Part shown: piece by piece, positions 30,200 to 40,270 of the stretch
Layout of the letters: every line of letters starts with the position of its first letter
How positions within the stretch are numbered: position 1 is the stretch's first letter
NCBI GenBank assembly: GCA_963210315.1
Contig: OY723257.1
Span: 2,108,001 to 2,172,000, forward strand
Direction of reading: 5' to 3'
DNA from: Rhynchopus euleeides
Lineage: Eukaryota; Euglenozoa; Diplonemea; Diplonemida; Diplonemidae
DNA: 64,000 bases
Position numbers and translations under genes: made by a program
Notes under the pieces: generated by a model
Seen by the model: the letters and a program-made list of their open reading frames with translations, nothing else
Told to the model about the DNA's origin: nothing
Database searches by the model: none

Positions 30200-32905
30200 A
30201 TGGAATGCGTGGACGATGCGCTTGGTGCAGCGAAGAGGGCAAATGAGTTGGGCTACCTCCGATCCCTGCTCGCCTGCCATGCGGGGGATTTGGATGAGCG
30301 GCTGTACTATCTGTGCAAGACGTACACAACACATCACCGCATCGAGATGAAGCGGCGCAAGGGAGAGCTGCGGAAGAGCAAGCGGGCGCGCCGCAGCGGG
30401 ACATGCGAGGAGTGCGTCAGCATCGGGGAGGGCCGCATCCTGCTGGTGGGCGACCAGCTGCCTGTCATGTCCCCGGTGCTTCTCAACCACCCCATGGAGC
30501 CAGGCGTTCAGATCCATGTCACGTTCCGCACCGCTGGGGGCGCGTTTGCCAGGCGGCAGCTCTGGGTCAACATCATCGACAGCGACGACTACGTTGAGGT
30601 AGGGCGGTGGCGTGGCATCGGCTGGGAGGAACACAGCTTCGAAGGCGACACCAACACAACCCTGCGTGACAAGGCGATGTGCTTCTTCGAGCAGCCCTTC
30701 TCCTCCACGCCTGCGAAGCTGTACTTCTTCTTCCAGGTCATGTTGATCTTGCTCTCCATCACCGCGCTGTGCATGGAGACGGTGCCACGTTTCAACCCCG
30801 ACCTGGCCCCGGAGTATAAACCCCTCTGGACATCCATCGAGCTTGCCGTGACAGTTGTGTTCACCCTGGAGGCGGTGCTTCGCATTGCTCTGCAGAGGAA
30901 CCGGATTGCGTTTATAAAGAAGCCGACCGTGATAGCCGATGTGCTGGCCGTGCTGCCGTTCTACTTTGAGGAGGTGTTCAGCGCGGAGGGGAAGCGCGGG
31001 CCGGACGTGCTGAAGCTGTGCCGGCTCTTCCGGCTGATGAAGTTCTTCCGAAACTTCCGCCCCATCGAAAACCTCGTCCGGGCAATCGAGAAGTCGGCGG
31101 AGGCGCTGATCGCACCGTTCGTCTTCCTCACAGCGTGCAGCCTTGTCACCTCCGCTGCGATGTACTTCTGCGAGAAGGGCGAATACGACTCGGAGATGAT
31201 GGCCTTCATGGTGGAGGACCCATCCTGCACCAGCATCCCTGCACGCGCCATAAATGAGTCATACTCTTGCGTCAGGGTGGAGAGCAAGTTCACGAGCATA
31301 CCCCACACCTTCTGGTGGTCCATTGTCACGATGACAACTGTCGGATACGGCGACATGGTTCCTGTCAGCTCCTTCGGGAAGCTGGTTGGAAGCCTTTCGA
31401 TGATTCTCGGTATCATGTTCATGGCGATGCCGATTGCGATTGTCGGGTCCTACTTCACCGTGGTGGTGGATGTGCACCAGGAGGTGAAGACCCTGGAGAA
31501 GACAGGCGGTGCGGCCCCCGTCGCCGGGGGGAACCGGATGCTGAAGCCCGTGCTGCACAGCACCGTCAACAGCATGGCGAGCCTGCCTGTCGGGCGGCAG
31601 CCCAAGTCCCCCACGACACCCTCCGGATTCGGCACCCTCACGCTGCCGCCCGCCACCCGCGCGATGCGGGATCCGAAGAAGGAGGCGAAGGAGCTGCTGG
31701 AATCGACGCTGCGCCCCATGCCCTTCGACATGACACCACCTTCTAACATCAACGCCGACACGCTGACGAAGGGCGAGCGGCTGTCGGTCTTCCTGAAGCA
31801 GGTCATGCCCGAGATGGAAGGCGTCTGGTCCTCCGCAGGCTTCGTCCACCACTCCGACGTGTGGCTCGACAGCAGCCACATCATGAACGACGAGCTCTCC
31901 AGCACCCTCTCCGCAGATGCGAACACACGCAACCGCAACAGGGCGAACAGCATGGGCGCGCCTGCCTTCGGCTCCCTCGAGCTCGCCCCCGCTAAGCCCG
32001 GAAGGGGTGCGCCGCCAGGCGGCGACCCGCCCGCTGCGCAAGGCTTGGTGTGGCTGATGCACAACATGTCCTTCACCATCGGGTCCTCCTGCAAATTCCT
32101 CCCGGACCCCGACATCGTCTTGGGGGACGAGGGCTGCATGGTGTCGCACAGGCATGCCGAGGTTGTGGTGCAGCGCTGGTGGACTGCCACGTCGACTGTG
32201 CGGATCCGCCCCGTCGCCCCCAGCCGCCTCACCGTCAACGGGTCTGCGGTGCCCCGCACCGGGGTGGTGCTGAGCAACAACGACAGCATCACCTTTGGGG
32301 ACCGGGGCCCGACATACGTCTTCAGGACAGACAGGTGTTCCGATGCGATCGGCATCTCGCAGACGCAGTCTTCTGGGAAGCTGAACCGCAAGGTGTCCTC
32401 GCTTCGCGAGGGGATGCGTGAGGGGGGCGCGCCGCAACCACGCCTGGCAGGCAGCGCCAGGCGTGAGCGCAGCAAGGGGGCTGACGACAGTTGGACGGGG
32501 CGTGCGGAGAAGCCCGGGAAGGGCGCTTCCGATGCCCTGCACAGTTCACCTGCAGAGCAGTCCAGCGCCCTGCTGAGCACGCCGCTGTTGCCGAACCCCC
32601 TGCGGCAGAGCAGCGTGCAGTCGTGGGTGCGGCAGCTGTCTCAGCCTGCCGAGGCTGTGTCGGGTGCAGGCAACGGGTTTGAACCCGTCTCGATCCTGCT
32701 CGGCTCCGTCGACAGCGACGAGGAGAACCTCGGCGCGATCAGCAGCCCCGTCCTGCCTAGGGGGGCGGAGCGTGACCCGCGGTCCCGCCTGGAGAGCAGC
32801 CTCGCGACCATCGGGCCCCCGACCCCCCTCTCTTCGCAGAGCAAGTCAGGCGTTGTCGGGGCCCCCTCGAGCTTCAGGACTGCCGCACACCTCCCCATGC
32901 TCTGA
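30200..32905 (+). CDS. voltage-gated K+ channel with C-terminal FHA domain, copy 1
   Basis: Single exon, 901 aa. The ATG at 30200 is the first in the frame; an upstream GTG-led extension is low complexity. Six-TM Kv layout: S1 about 172-194 (preceded by FFEQPFSSTPAK, the Kv pre-S1 signature), S2 208-230, S3 240-257, S4 270-296 (LKLCRLFRLMKFFRNFRP), S5 304-326, pore helix and filter TMTTVGYGD (about 377-385), S6 394-421. The filter specifies potassium. S4 has basic residues at spaced positions, so voltage sensing is likely. The long cytosolic tail has an FHA-like domain at about 612-712 (FTIGSS, VSHRHAEVVV, LTVNGSAVP, NNDSITFGDRG). Its canonical GR is GS, but the S-x-x-H and NG motifs are kept. 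Ser/Thr/Arg-rich segments suggest phosphorylation. The N-terminus lacks an obvious T1 domain. Confidence 0.88.
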   Translation: MECVDDALGAAKRANELGYLRSLLACHAGDLDERLYYLCKTYTTHHRIEMKRRKGELRKSKRARRSGTCEECVSIGEGRILLVGDQLPVMSPVLLNHPMEPGVQIHVTFRTAGGAFARRQLWVNIIDSDDYVEVGRWRGIGWEEHSFEGDTNTTLRDKAMCFFEQPFSSTPAKLYFFFQVMLILLSITALCMETVPRFNPDLAPEYKPLWTSIELAVTVVFTLEAVLRIALQRNRIAFIKKPTVIADVLAVLPFYFEEVFSAEGKRGPDVLKLCRLFRLMKFFRNFRPIENLVRAIEKSAEALIAPFVFLTACSLVTSAAMYFCEKGEYDSEMMAFMVEDPSCTSIPARAINESYSCVRVESKFTSIPHTFWWSIVTMTTVGYGDMVPVSSFGKLVGSLSMILGIMFMAMPIAIVGSYFTVVVDVHQEVKTLEKTGGAAPVAGGNRMLKPVLHSTVNSMASLPVGRQPKSPTTPSGFGTLTLPPATRAMRDPKKEAKELLESTLRPMPFDMTPPSNINADTLTKGERLSVFLKQVMPEMEGVWSSAGFVHHSDVWLDSSHIMNDELSSTLSADANTRNRNRANSMGAPAFGSLELAPAKPGRGAPPGGDPPAAQGLVWLMHNMSFTIGSSCKFLPDPDIVLGDEGCMVSHRHAEVVVQRWWTATSTVRIRPVAPSRLTVNGSAVPRTGVVLSNNDSITFGDRGPTYVFRTDRCSDAIGISQTQSSGKLNRKVSSLREGMREGGAPQPRLAGSARRERSKGADDSWTGRAEKPGKGASDALHSSPAEQSSALLSTPLLPNPLRQSSVQSWVRQLSQPAEAVSGAGNGFEPVSILLGSVDSDEENLGAISSPVLPRGAERDPRSRLESSLATIGPPTPLSSQSKSGVVGAPSSFRTAAHLPML

Positions 32906-33267
32906 GGTGTGGTTCCAGGAGGGTGAGGAATGTGCATGAGTGTGGCGTGGTGGGCCTTGTTTGAGTGGGTGGGGGGGGGGGGGGGGGGTATTTCATAGGC
33001 CCCCCCTGGTTCAGTGTGGGTTTGTGGTTGTGTCGGGCAGGTTTTGAGGGTGTTGTGTGGCGTGGTGGCCTTCGTTGGTGGGTCGTTCCTGCGAGAGATA
33101 GAGAAAAGAGAGTTTGTAGATCGGTCGTTTGATAAGATAGGCCGATCCGAGCTCAGCCCCACCCAAAACATTGCTCATCGGCATGTGTATCAGCATCCTG
33201 CAGGCAGAGCCGTCAGCTCACCCCCCCCCCCCTCCCCCCTGCATACAAGCACCAGGCATGTCGCTAA
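32906..33267. other. 3' flank of channel gene, G tract
   Basis: No gene. It contains an 18-20-nt G run at about 32969-32988 and a C run at about 33220. Confidence 0.5.
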
Positions 33268-33535
33268 GCGTCGACCGTCGACCCAGTGATTTTGGGTTCC
33301 CCCCCCATAAAAAAGCGTCGACCCAGCGTCGACCCAGTGGAACTGGGTTGACGCTTGGTCGAGGCTTGGAGCGTCGACCCAGTGGAACTGGGTTGCCATT
33401 CAAGCCTGGACCAAGCGTCAACCCATTTATTACGCTGGGTCGACGCTAACCTAGCGTTGACCCGGTTACACTGGGTCGACGCTCACCAAGCGTCGACCAA
33501 GCGTCAACCTACTTTCACTGGGTCGACGTCGAAGA
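33268..33535. repeat. palindromic-word cluster (AGCGTCGACCCAGTG type), copy 1
   Basis: The stretch is composed of the word AGCGTCGACCCAGTG and its complement CACTGGGTCGACGCT, repeated about ten times in both orientations with short AACTGGGTTGACGCT variants. Several stable hairpins are possible. Same construction principle as 5765-6423 and 34112-35107, but a different vocabulary. Confidence 0.75.
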
Positions 33536-33564
33536 GAGTATGGTTTTGCAGGAACAGATGCTCA

Positions 33565-33779
33565 CTACCGTGGCCTCCGGCGGCTGGGGGGCTCCGCCCC
33601 CCAGACCCCCTGTGGCGTATGTCTCGTACTCAAGTCATTCGATTCCCACCAGGTCAGGGAATCCAACCACTCCAATAGCCTCAGGGACGCAGCCAACTCA
33701 CACAGAATCTGCCCACAATGAACAGATGTTCACTACCGTGGCCTCCGGCGGCTGGGGGGCTCTGCCCCCCAGACCCCCC
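33565..33779 (-). repeat. dispersed GC-hairpin repeat, inverted relative to 3556-3774
   Basis: Two CCTCCGGCGGCTGGGGGGC units separated by about 120 bp that share spacer words with 3556-3774. The second unit has one T in the stem (GCTCTGCC). Confidence 0.7.
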
Positions 33780-34111
33780 ATCTCGCGTGTCCGTCTCGTA
33801 ACCAAGTCCTTGCGCTTCAACGGCCGTGGCATATCAGGGGGTAGCGTCGAAATCATGGTCCCGAAACCATTTTGTGGGTTTCCTCCGGCACCCGAGTGGC
33901 GCGAGCGGGAGAGGAACCACGGAAGGAACCCAGCGCCTTACACCGTGCCCACCTAGTGGTCCACCGATGGGGAAATGAGGCAACAACACGAGCGCGCGCG
34001 AGAAAAATTTGCCCCTAGTGTTTTCCCCCCTGACCCCCCCCCCCCCCCAAAACAGGAGCGTCAACCCACCAAATCTCCAAAATCGAAAAGTTAGCGACAG
34101 GCCTGTACAAG

Positions 34112-35107
34112 CACGGTGGGATCATGAAAAAAATAGTACTACCGTATACGTAAATATTATGGAACGTAAATATTATGGAACGGGCCCATTTTTGGCCGGT
34201 CCGTTCCATAATATTTACGTTCTAAAATATTTACAGGGCCAGTTGGGGACTCGGTGGTGAGGACGGCTTGCGTCAGGAATCGCGCGAAAAGTGCACGAGT
34301 AGGTCCCGTCAGGGACTCTGTATGCCGTCCGATCCCCTGGTCCAAGTCCCCGAGTCGCAGAAAGCCCTGTAAATATTATGGAACGAAAAAAATCTGGAAC
34401 GCCAACCCACCAGCGTTCCAAAATATTTACGTTCCATAATACCGTATACGTAAATATTATGGAACGTAAATATTATGGAACGGGCCCATTTTTGGCCGGT
34501 CCGTTCCATAATATTTACGTTCCAAAATATTTACAGGGCCAGTTGGGCCACTCGGTGGTGAGGACGGCTTGCGTCAGGAATCGCGCGAAAAGTGCACGAG
34601 TAGGTCTCGTCAGGGACTCTGTACGCCGTCCGATCACCTGGTCCAAGTCCCCGAGTCGCAGAAAGCCCTGTAAATATTATGGAACGAAAAAAATCTGGAA
34701 CGCCAACCCACCAGCGTTCCATAATATTTACGTTCCATAATATTTACGTTCCATAATATTTACGTTCCAAAATATTTACGTATACGGTATTTACGTTCCA
34801 TAATATTTACGTTCCAAAATATTTACGTATACGGTATATATAGTGACATGGCGACTATAATAGTCACTATAATAGTGGACCTGCGACTATTATAGTGACT
34901 ATAATAGTGGCAGGTCCACTATAATAGTGACTATAATAGTCGCCATGTCACTATAATAGTCACTATTATAGTGGACTTGTCACTATTATAGTCACTATAA
35001 TAGTCGCATGTCCACTATAATAGTCACTATTATAGTGACGTGCGACTATTATAGTGACTATAATAGTGGACGTGTCCACTATTATAGTCACTATAATAGT
35101 CGCCTGC
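34112..35107. mobile_element. palindromic-word array beginning with CACGGTGGGATC, copy 1
   Basis: It begins with the same CACGGTGGGATC terminus as the fold-back at 5765. Part one (34141-34741) is a tandem duplication of a unit of about 300 bp (34141-34440, 34441-34741), itself bounded by the 18-bp word CGTAAATATTATGGAACG and its complement. Part two (34836-35107) is built of ACTATAATAGT words separated by 6-7 bp, including a perfect 42-bp-arm hairpin near 34848. At 35108 the array is interrupted by a TIR element; in copy 2 it resumes on the far side. Confidence 0.65.
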
Positions 35108-35393
35108 GGGGGTCTTCGCTGGTCGACAAACTTCGACAAACTTCGTCGTTCGTCACATAATTAGGAAAACGGCTGTTTCAGGGGGTTTTTCACCGAAGAC
35201 GGCAGTGTTCTGACGACGACGACAGGGGTCTTCGACAAAAACTTCGTCAGCGAAGACCCCCCCCCAAAAATGAATTAAAAACCGGTTTTTCGGGGATTCT
35301 CGCTGTTCGTCACCTGTCGTCAAATTTCGACAAATTTCGACAATTTTCACCTAAACGGACGGAAAATGCACCAAAATGCACCACCCACAGCCT

Positions 35394-36860
35394 GGGTCGG
35401 CCCAGGGTCTGGACACCACTCCTGGACCCGGCCCAGTACGGGCGAGATCGGCCCATAGCCGGCCCAGCACTGCCGAGATCGGCCCATGTCCGGCCCAGTA
35501 CGGGCGAGATCGGCCCATAGCCGGCCCAGCACTGCCGAGATCGGCCCATGTCCGGCCCAGTACGTGCGAGATCGGCCCATAGCCGGCCCAGCACTGCCGA
35601 GATCGGCCCATAGCCGGCCCAGTACGGGCAAGATCGGCCCATAGCCGGCCCAGTACGGGCGAGATCGGCCCATAGCCGGCCCAGTACGGGCGAGATCGGC
35701 CCATAGCCGGCCCAGCACTGCCGAGATCGGCCCATGTCCGGCCCAGCACTGCCGAGATCGGCCCATAGCCGGCCCAGTACGGGCGAGATCGGCCCATGTC
35801 CGGCCCAGCACTGCCGAGATCGGCCCATGTCCGGCCCAGCACTGCCGAGATCGGCCCATAGCCGGCCCAGTACGGGCGAGATCGGCCCATAGCCGGCCCA
35901 GCACTGCCGAGATCGGCCCATAGCCGGCCCAGTACGTGCGAGATCGGCCCATAGCCGGCCCAGCACTGCCGACATCGGCCCATGTCCGGCCCAGCACTGC
36001 CGAGATCGGCCCATAGCCGGCCCAGTACGGGCGAGATCGGCCCATGTCCGGCCCAGTACGTGCGAGATCGGCCCATGTCCGGCCCAGCACTGCCGAGATC
36101 GGCCCATAGCCGGCCCAGTACGGGCGAGATCGGCCCATAGCCGGCCCAGCACTGCCGAGATCGGCCCATGTCCGGCCCAGTACGGGCGAGATCGGCCCAT
36201 AGCCGGCCCAGCACTGCCGAGATCGGCCCATGTCCGGGCCAGCACTGCCGAGATCGGCCCATAGCCGGCCCAGCACTGCCGAGATCGGCCCATGTCCGGC
36301 CCAGTACGTGCGAGATCGGCCCATGTCCGGCCCAGCACTGCCGAGATCGGCCCATAGCCGGCCCAGTACGGGCGAGATCGGCCCATAGCCGGCCCAGCAC
36401 TGCCGAGATCGGCCCATGTCCGGCCCAGTACGGCCGAGATCGGCCCATGTCCGGCCCAGTACGGCCGAGATCGGCCCGTAGCCGGCCCAGCACTGCCGAG
36501 ATCGGCCCATAGCCGGCCCAGTACGTGCGAGATCGGCCCATAGCCGGCCCAGCACTGCCGAGATCGGCCCATGTCCGGCCCAGTACGGCCGAGATCGGCC
36601 CGTAGCCGGCCCAGCACTGCCGAGATCGGCCCATAGCCGGCCCAGTTCGGGCGAGATCGGCCCATAGCCGGCCCAGCACTGCCGAGATCGGCCCATGTCC
36701 GGCCCAGTACGGGCGAGATCGGCCCATAGCCGGCCCAGCACTGCCGAGATCGGCCCATAGCCGGCCCAGTACGTGCGAGATCGGCCCATAGCCGGCCCAG
36801 TACTGCCGAGATCGGCCCATGTCCGGCCCAGTACGGGCGAGATCGGCCCATAGCCGGCCT
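35394..36860. repeat. 31-bp satellite array A (about 47 units), copy 1
   Basis: Unit length 31 bp, core TCGGCCCA, then TGTCCGG or TAGCCGG, CCAGCACT or CCAGTACG, and GCCGAGA. Two short boxes toggle between few states from unit to unit. The first unit (35394-35424) is of type B. Because 31 is not a multiple of three and the unit lacks minus-strand stops, all three minus frames stay open for about 1.5 kb; these are not genes. Confidence 0.9.
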
Positions 36861-36868
36861 AGTCGTAG

Positions 36869-37056
36869 GATGCTGAACGAAGACAGCCAGCAGGCGCTGC
36901 TCTTCGATGACTACTCCACAGAGACGAAGATCACGACACTCGTGGTCACAGACGTGCAGGCCTCGACCCTCTGCTTGGAGAAGTCTTTCGAGGGAATGCG
37001 GAAGGCGCTAAAAATCCACAACCATGTGATCCGGAAGTGCATTGCGGGCATGGCGG
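36869..37056 (+). pseudogene. captured exon of a class III adenylate/guanylate cyclase, copy 1
   Basis: Unique sequence between arrays A and B. It encodes the start of a class III cyclase catalytic domain: ITTLVVTDVQAST (first metal-binding Asp in TDVQ), then MRKALKIHNHVIRKCI, matching the family pattern V-T-x-V-F-T-D-I-Q-x-S-T ... A-L-x-x-H-N-x-x-I-R. It starts after an AG (36867-36868) and ends at GGTATG (donor GTATGA at 37057), i.e. exactly exon-like, just before the place where the second metal Asp region would follow. No other cyclase exons are visible in the element, so this is a fragment. Confidence 0.65.
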
Positions 37057-37074
37057 GTATGAGGCAGGACATCG

Positions 37075-38106
37075 TCAGTGTCTGGACAGCACTCCTGGGC
37101 TCGGCCCAGGGACTGGACATCACTCCCTGGCTCGGCCCAGTGTCTGGACAGCACTCCTGGGCTCGGCCCAGGGTCTGGACACCACTCCTGGGCTCGGCCC
37201 AGTGTCTGGACACCACTCCCTGGCTCGGCCCAGGGACTGGACAGCACTCCTGAGCTCGGCCCAGTGCCTGGACAGCACTCCTGGGCTCGGCCCAGGGTCT
37301 GGACATCACTCCTGGGCTCGGCCCAGTGTCTGGACACCACTCCCTGGCTCGGCCCAGGGTCTGGACAGCACTCCTGGGCTCGGCCCAGGGTCTGGACACC
37401 ACTCCCTGGCTCGGCCCAGGGTCTGGACATCACTCCCTGGCTCGGCCCAGTGTGGACAGCACTCCTGGGCTCGGCCCAGTGTCTGGACACCACTCCCTGG
37501 ATCGGCCCAGGGTCTGGACACCACTCCCTGGCTCGGCCCAGGGTCTGGACATCACTCCTGGGCTCGGCCCAGGGACTGGACAGCACTCCTGGGCTCGGCC
37601 CAGTGTCTGGACACCACTCCCTGGCTCGGCCCAGGGTCTGGACATCACTCCTGGGCTCGGCCCAGGGTCTGGACAGCACTCCTGGGCTCGGCCCAGGGTC
37701 TGGACACCACTCCCTGGCTCGGCCCAGGGTCTGGACATCACTCCTGGGCTCGGCCCAGTGTCTGGACAGCACTCCTGGGCTCGGCCCAGGGTCTGGACAC
37801 CACTCCCTGGCTCGGCCCAGGGTCTGGACATCACTCCTGGGCTCGGCCCAGTGTCTGGACATCACTCCTGGGCTCGGCCCAGTGTCTGGACACCACTCCC
37901 TGGCTCGGCCCAGGGTCTGGACATCACTCCTGGGCTCGGCCCAGTGTCTGGACATCACTCCTGGGCTCGGCCCAGTGTCTGGACACCACTCCCTGGCTCG
38001 GCCCAGGGTCTGGACATCACTCCTGGGCTCGGCCCAGTGTCTGGACAGCACTCCTGGGCTCGGCCCAGTGTCTGGACACGACTCGTCGGCTCGGCCCAGT
38101 GGGTCG
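37075..38106. repeat. 31-bp satellite array B (about 33 units), copy 1
   Basis: Unit CTCGGCCCAGTGTCTGGACA plus GCACTCCTGGG, alternating with CCACTCCCTGG and TCACTCCTGGG variants. At the right end one unit is inverted (about 38107-38130), making a terminal hairpin. Open frames through the array are compositional. Confidence 0.9.
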
Positions 38107-38835
38107 AGCCCAGGAGTGATGTCCAGACACTGTCTGGACGGGAAGCTCCCCGCAGTGAGTGGTCGGGGGCCGTGGCCACGACCTCGGGGTGATGTCCAGC
38201 CGAGCAGAACGTGGCGCCCGGAGTACCGAGTGTTTGCTCCACTCAGAGGGGGTTCGATGCAGGACCCCTTCCCAGTCATGATCTCCTCAGTGCCTCCATC
38301 GATCCCCTCCGTCAGGGATCTTGCTGTGTGTAACATTAGCACAAGACCTAAACCCGCATCGCGTACCCATCCTTCGAAACCGTGCGATGTGCAATGTTGT
38401 GTTCATGTAGCTAGCTCGGAGAGTGTCTTAGCGAGCCCGCAAGGCTAGCTATATTTGCACCGTCCAACCAAATCTTGCTCAGCTTCGACTTGGCGCCGAG
38501 AGAGTTACGAGCGCTGCCCATAGAATCAGGTGTGCCGGGCGTGTGTGTCTTTATCAACACACGCAGACTCCTGCATACAGTAGACGGCCTACAGGCGAGG
38601 AGGAGTGTGACCTACTGTTGGGGGTGGTGAACTGGTCTGCGACGTCATCCTGCTGGTGTGCGACGTCTCCACCTCCTGCGGCACAGGGGGCCTTGTGATC
38701 TGGAGCGCTGGGGCAGCGCGGTGCAATGTCGGAGTGCGGACGGGCCAAGTCCCCCTGCTCCTGTGCATGCAGCGCAGATTTCTTGTTGCTGCGGTCCAGA
38801 CAGCGGGCCGAGACCGGATGTGATGTCGGCCCACC
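38107..38835. other. unique spacer between arrays B and C, copy 1
   Basis: About 730 bp of non-repetitive sequence inside the TIR element. I see no convincing coding sequence; translations were checked for continuation of the cyclase domain and none was found. Confidence 0.45.
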
Positions 38836-40070
38836 CTCGGGACATCACTGCCTGGCTCGGCCCACCCTCTGGACAGGACTGCGTGGCTCGGCCCATTCTC
38901 GGGACAGCACTTCCTAGCTCGGCCCACCCTCGGGACAGCACTGTCTGGCTCGGCCCACCCTTGGGACAGCACTGCCTGGCTCGGCCCATTCTCCGGACAG
39001 CACTGTCTGGCTCGGCCCGTTCTCGGGACAGCACTGTCTGGCTCGGCCCGTTCTCGGGACAGCACTGTCTGGCTCGGCCCATTCTCGGGACAGCACTGTC
39101 TGGCTCGGCCCACCCTTGGGACAGCACTGCCTGGCTCGGCCCATTCTCGGGACAGCACTGTCTGGCTCGGCCCGTTCTCGGGACAGCACTGTCTGGCTCG
39201 GCCCGTTCTCGGGACAGCACTGTCTGGCTCGGCCCATTCTCGGGACAGCACTGTCTGGCTCGGCCCACCCTTGGGACAGCACTGCCTGGCTCGGCCCATT
39301 CTGGGGACAGCACTGTCTGGCTCGGCCCGTTCTCGGGACAGCACTGCCTGGCTCGGCCCATTCTCGGGACAGCACTGTCTGGCTCGGCCCGTTCTCGGGA
39401 CAGCACTGTCTGGCTCGGCCCGTTCTCGGGACAGCACTGTCTGGCTCGGCCCGTTCTCGGGATAGCACTGTCTGGCTCGGCCCATTCTCGGGACAGCACT
39501 GTCTGGCTCGGCCCATTCTCGGGACAGCACTGTCTGGCTCGGCCCGTTCTCGGGACAGCACTGTCTGGCTCGGCCCGTTCTCGGGATAGCACTGTCTGGC
39601 TCGGCCCATTCTCGGGACAGCACTGTCTGGCTCGGCCCATTCTCGGGACAGCACTGTCTGGCTCGGCCCACCCTTGGGACAGCACTGCCTGGCTCGGCCC
39701 ATTCTCGGGACAGCACTGTCTGGCTCGGCCCGTTCTCGGGACAGCACTGTCTGGCTCGGCCCGTTCTCGGGACAGCACTGTCTGGCTCGGCCCGTTCTCG
39801 GGATAGCACTGTCTGGCTCGGCCCATTCTCGGGACAGCACTGTCTGGCTCGGCCCATTCTCGGGACAGCACTGTCTGGCTCGGCCCGTTCTCGGGACAGC
39901 ACTGTCTGGCTCGGCCCGTTCTCGGGATAGCACTGTCTGGCTCGGCCCATTCTCGGGACAGCACTGTCTGGCTCGGCCCATTCTCGGGACAGCACTGTCT
40001 GGCTCGGCCCACCCTTGGGACAGCACTGCCTGGCTCGGCCCATTCTCGGCACAGCACTGTCTGGCTCGGC
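38836..40070. repeat. 31-bp satellite array C (at least 39 units), copy 1, cut by gap
   Basis: Unit CTCGGCCCATTCTCGGGACA plus GCACTGTCTGG, with CGTT, CATT and CCACCC variants at one box, in recurring higher-order runs. Runs directly into the N gap. Confidence 0.9.
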
Positions 40071-40270
40071 NNNNNNNNNNNNNNNNNNNNNNNNNNNNNN
40101 NNNNNNNNNNNNNNNNNNNNNNNNNNNNNNNNNNNNNNNNNNNNNNNNNNNNNNNNNNNNNNNNNNNNNNNNNNNNNNNNNNNNNNNNNNNNNNNNNNNN
40201 NNNNNNNNNNNNNNNNNNNNNNNNNNNNNNNNNNNNNNNNNNNNNNNNNNNNNNNNNNNNNNNNNNNNNN
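40071..40270. other. assembly gap (200 N)
   Basis: Exactly 200 unknown bases inside the C array; probably a placeholder of arbitrary length. Confidence 0.98.

Larger units (their letters stand above)
22283..40070. repeat. segmental duplication, copy 1 (at least 17.8 kb)
   Basis: This block is essentially identical to 43332-61120. Homology starts at the 3' tail of the LINE and, on this side, ends only because of the N gap. Differences seen: T/A at 22330 versus 43379, a G run of 12 versus 13 near 22583, and A/G at 24636 versus 45686 (synonymous in ORF2). All frames to the right of 24636 translate identically in the two copies. Confidence 0.9.
35108..40070 (+). mobile_element. satellite-carrying TIR element, copy 1 (right end lost in gap)
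   Basis: Left terminus GGGGGTCTTCGCT at 35108, preceded by TGC. Internal content is identical to 56158-61120 of the complete copy 2 element. The right terminus is not present before the N gap. Confidence 0.65.

Noticed and set aside
31450-32580. Minus-strand frames of 376 and 427 codons opposite the channel
   Set aside because: Antisense shadows of the channel tail; same in copy 2.
35108-35261. A separate 150-bp MITE between two GGGGGTCTTCGCT-like ends
   Set aside because: The right copy at about 35241-35254 lacks a matching 3-bp duplication; it is better explained as a subterminal hairpin of the larger element.
35310-36851. Three overlapping minus-strand frames of about 480-513 codons
   Set aside because: They are three readings of one 31-bp satellite that lacks stops on that strand; no start context, domains or splice logic.
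37037-38448. Long frames on both strands through array B
   Set aside because: Same effect of the 31-bp unit; only the unique cyclase-like start (36869-37056) looks coding.
35394-40070. CRISPR-like array
   Set aside because: Units are contiguous 31-bp tandem repeats without unique spacers, in a eukaryotic context with no cas genes.
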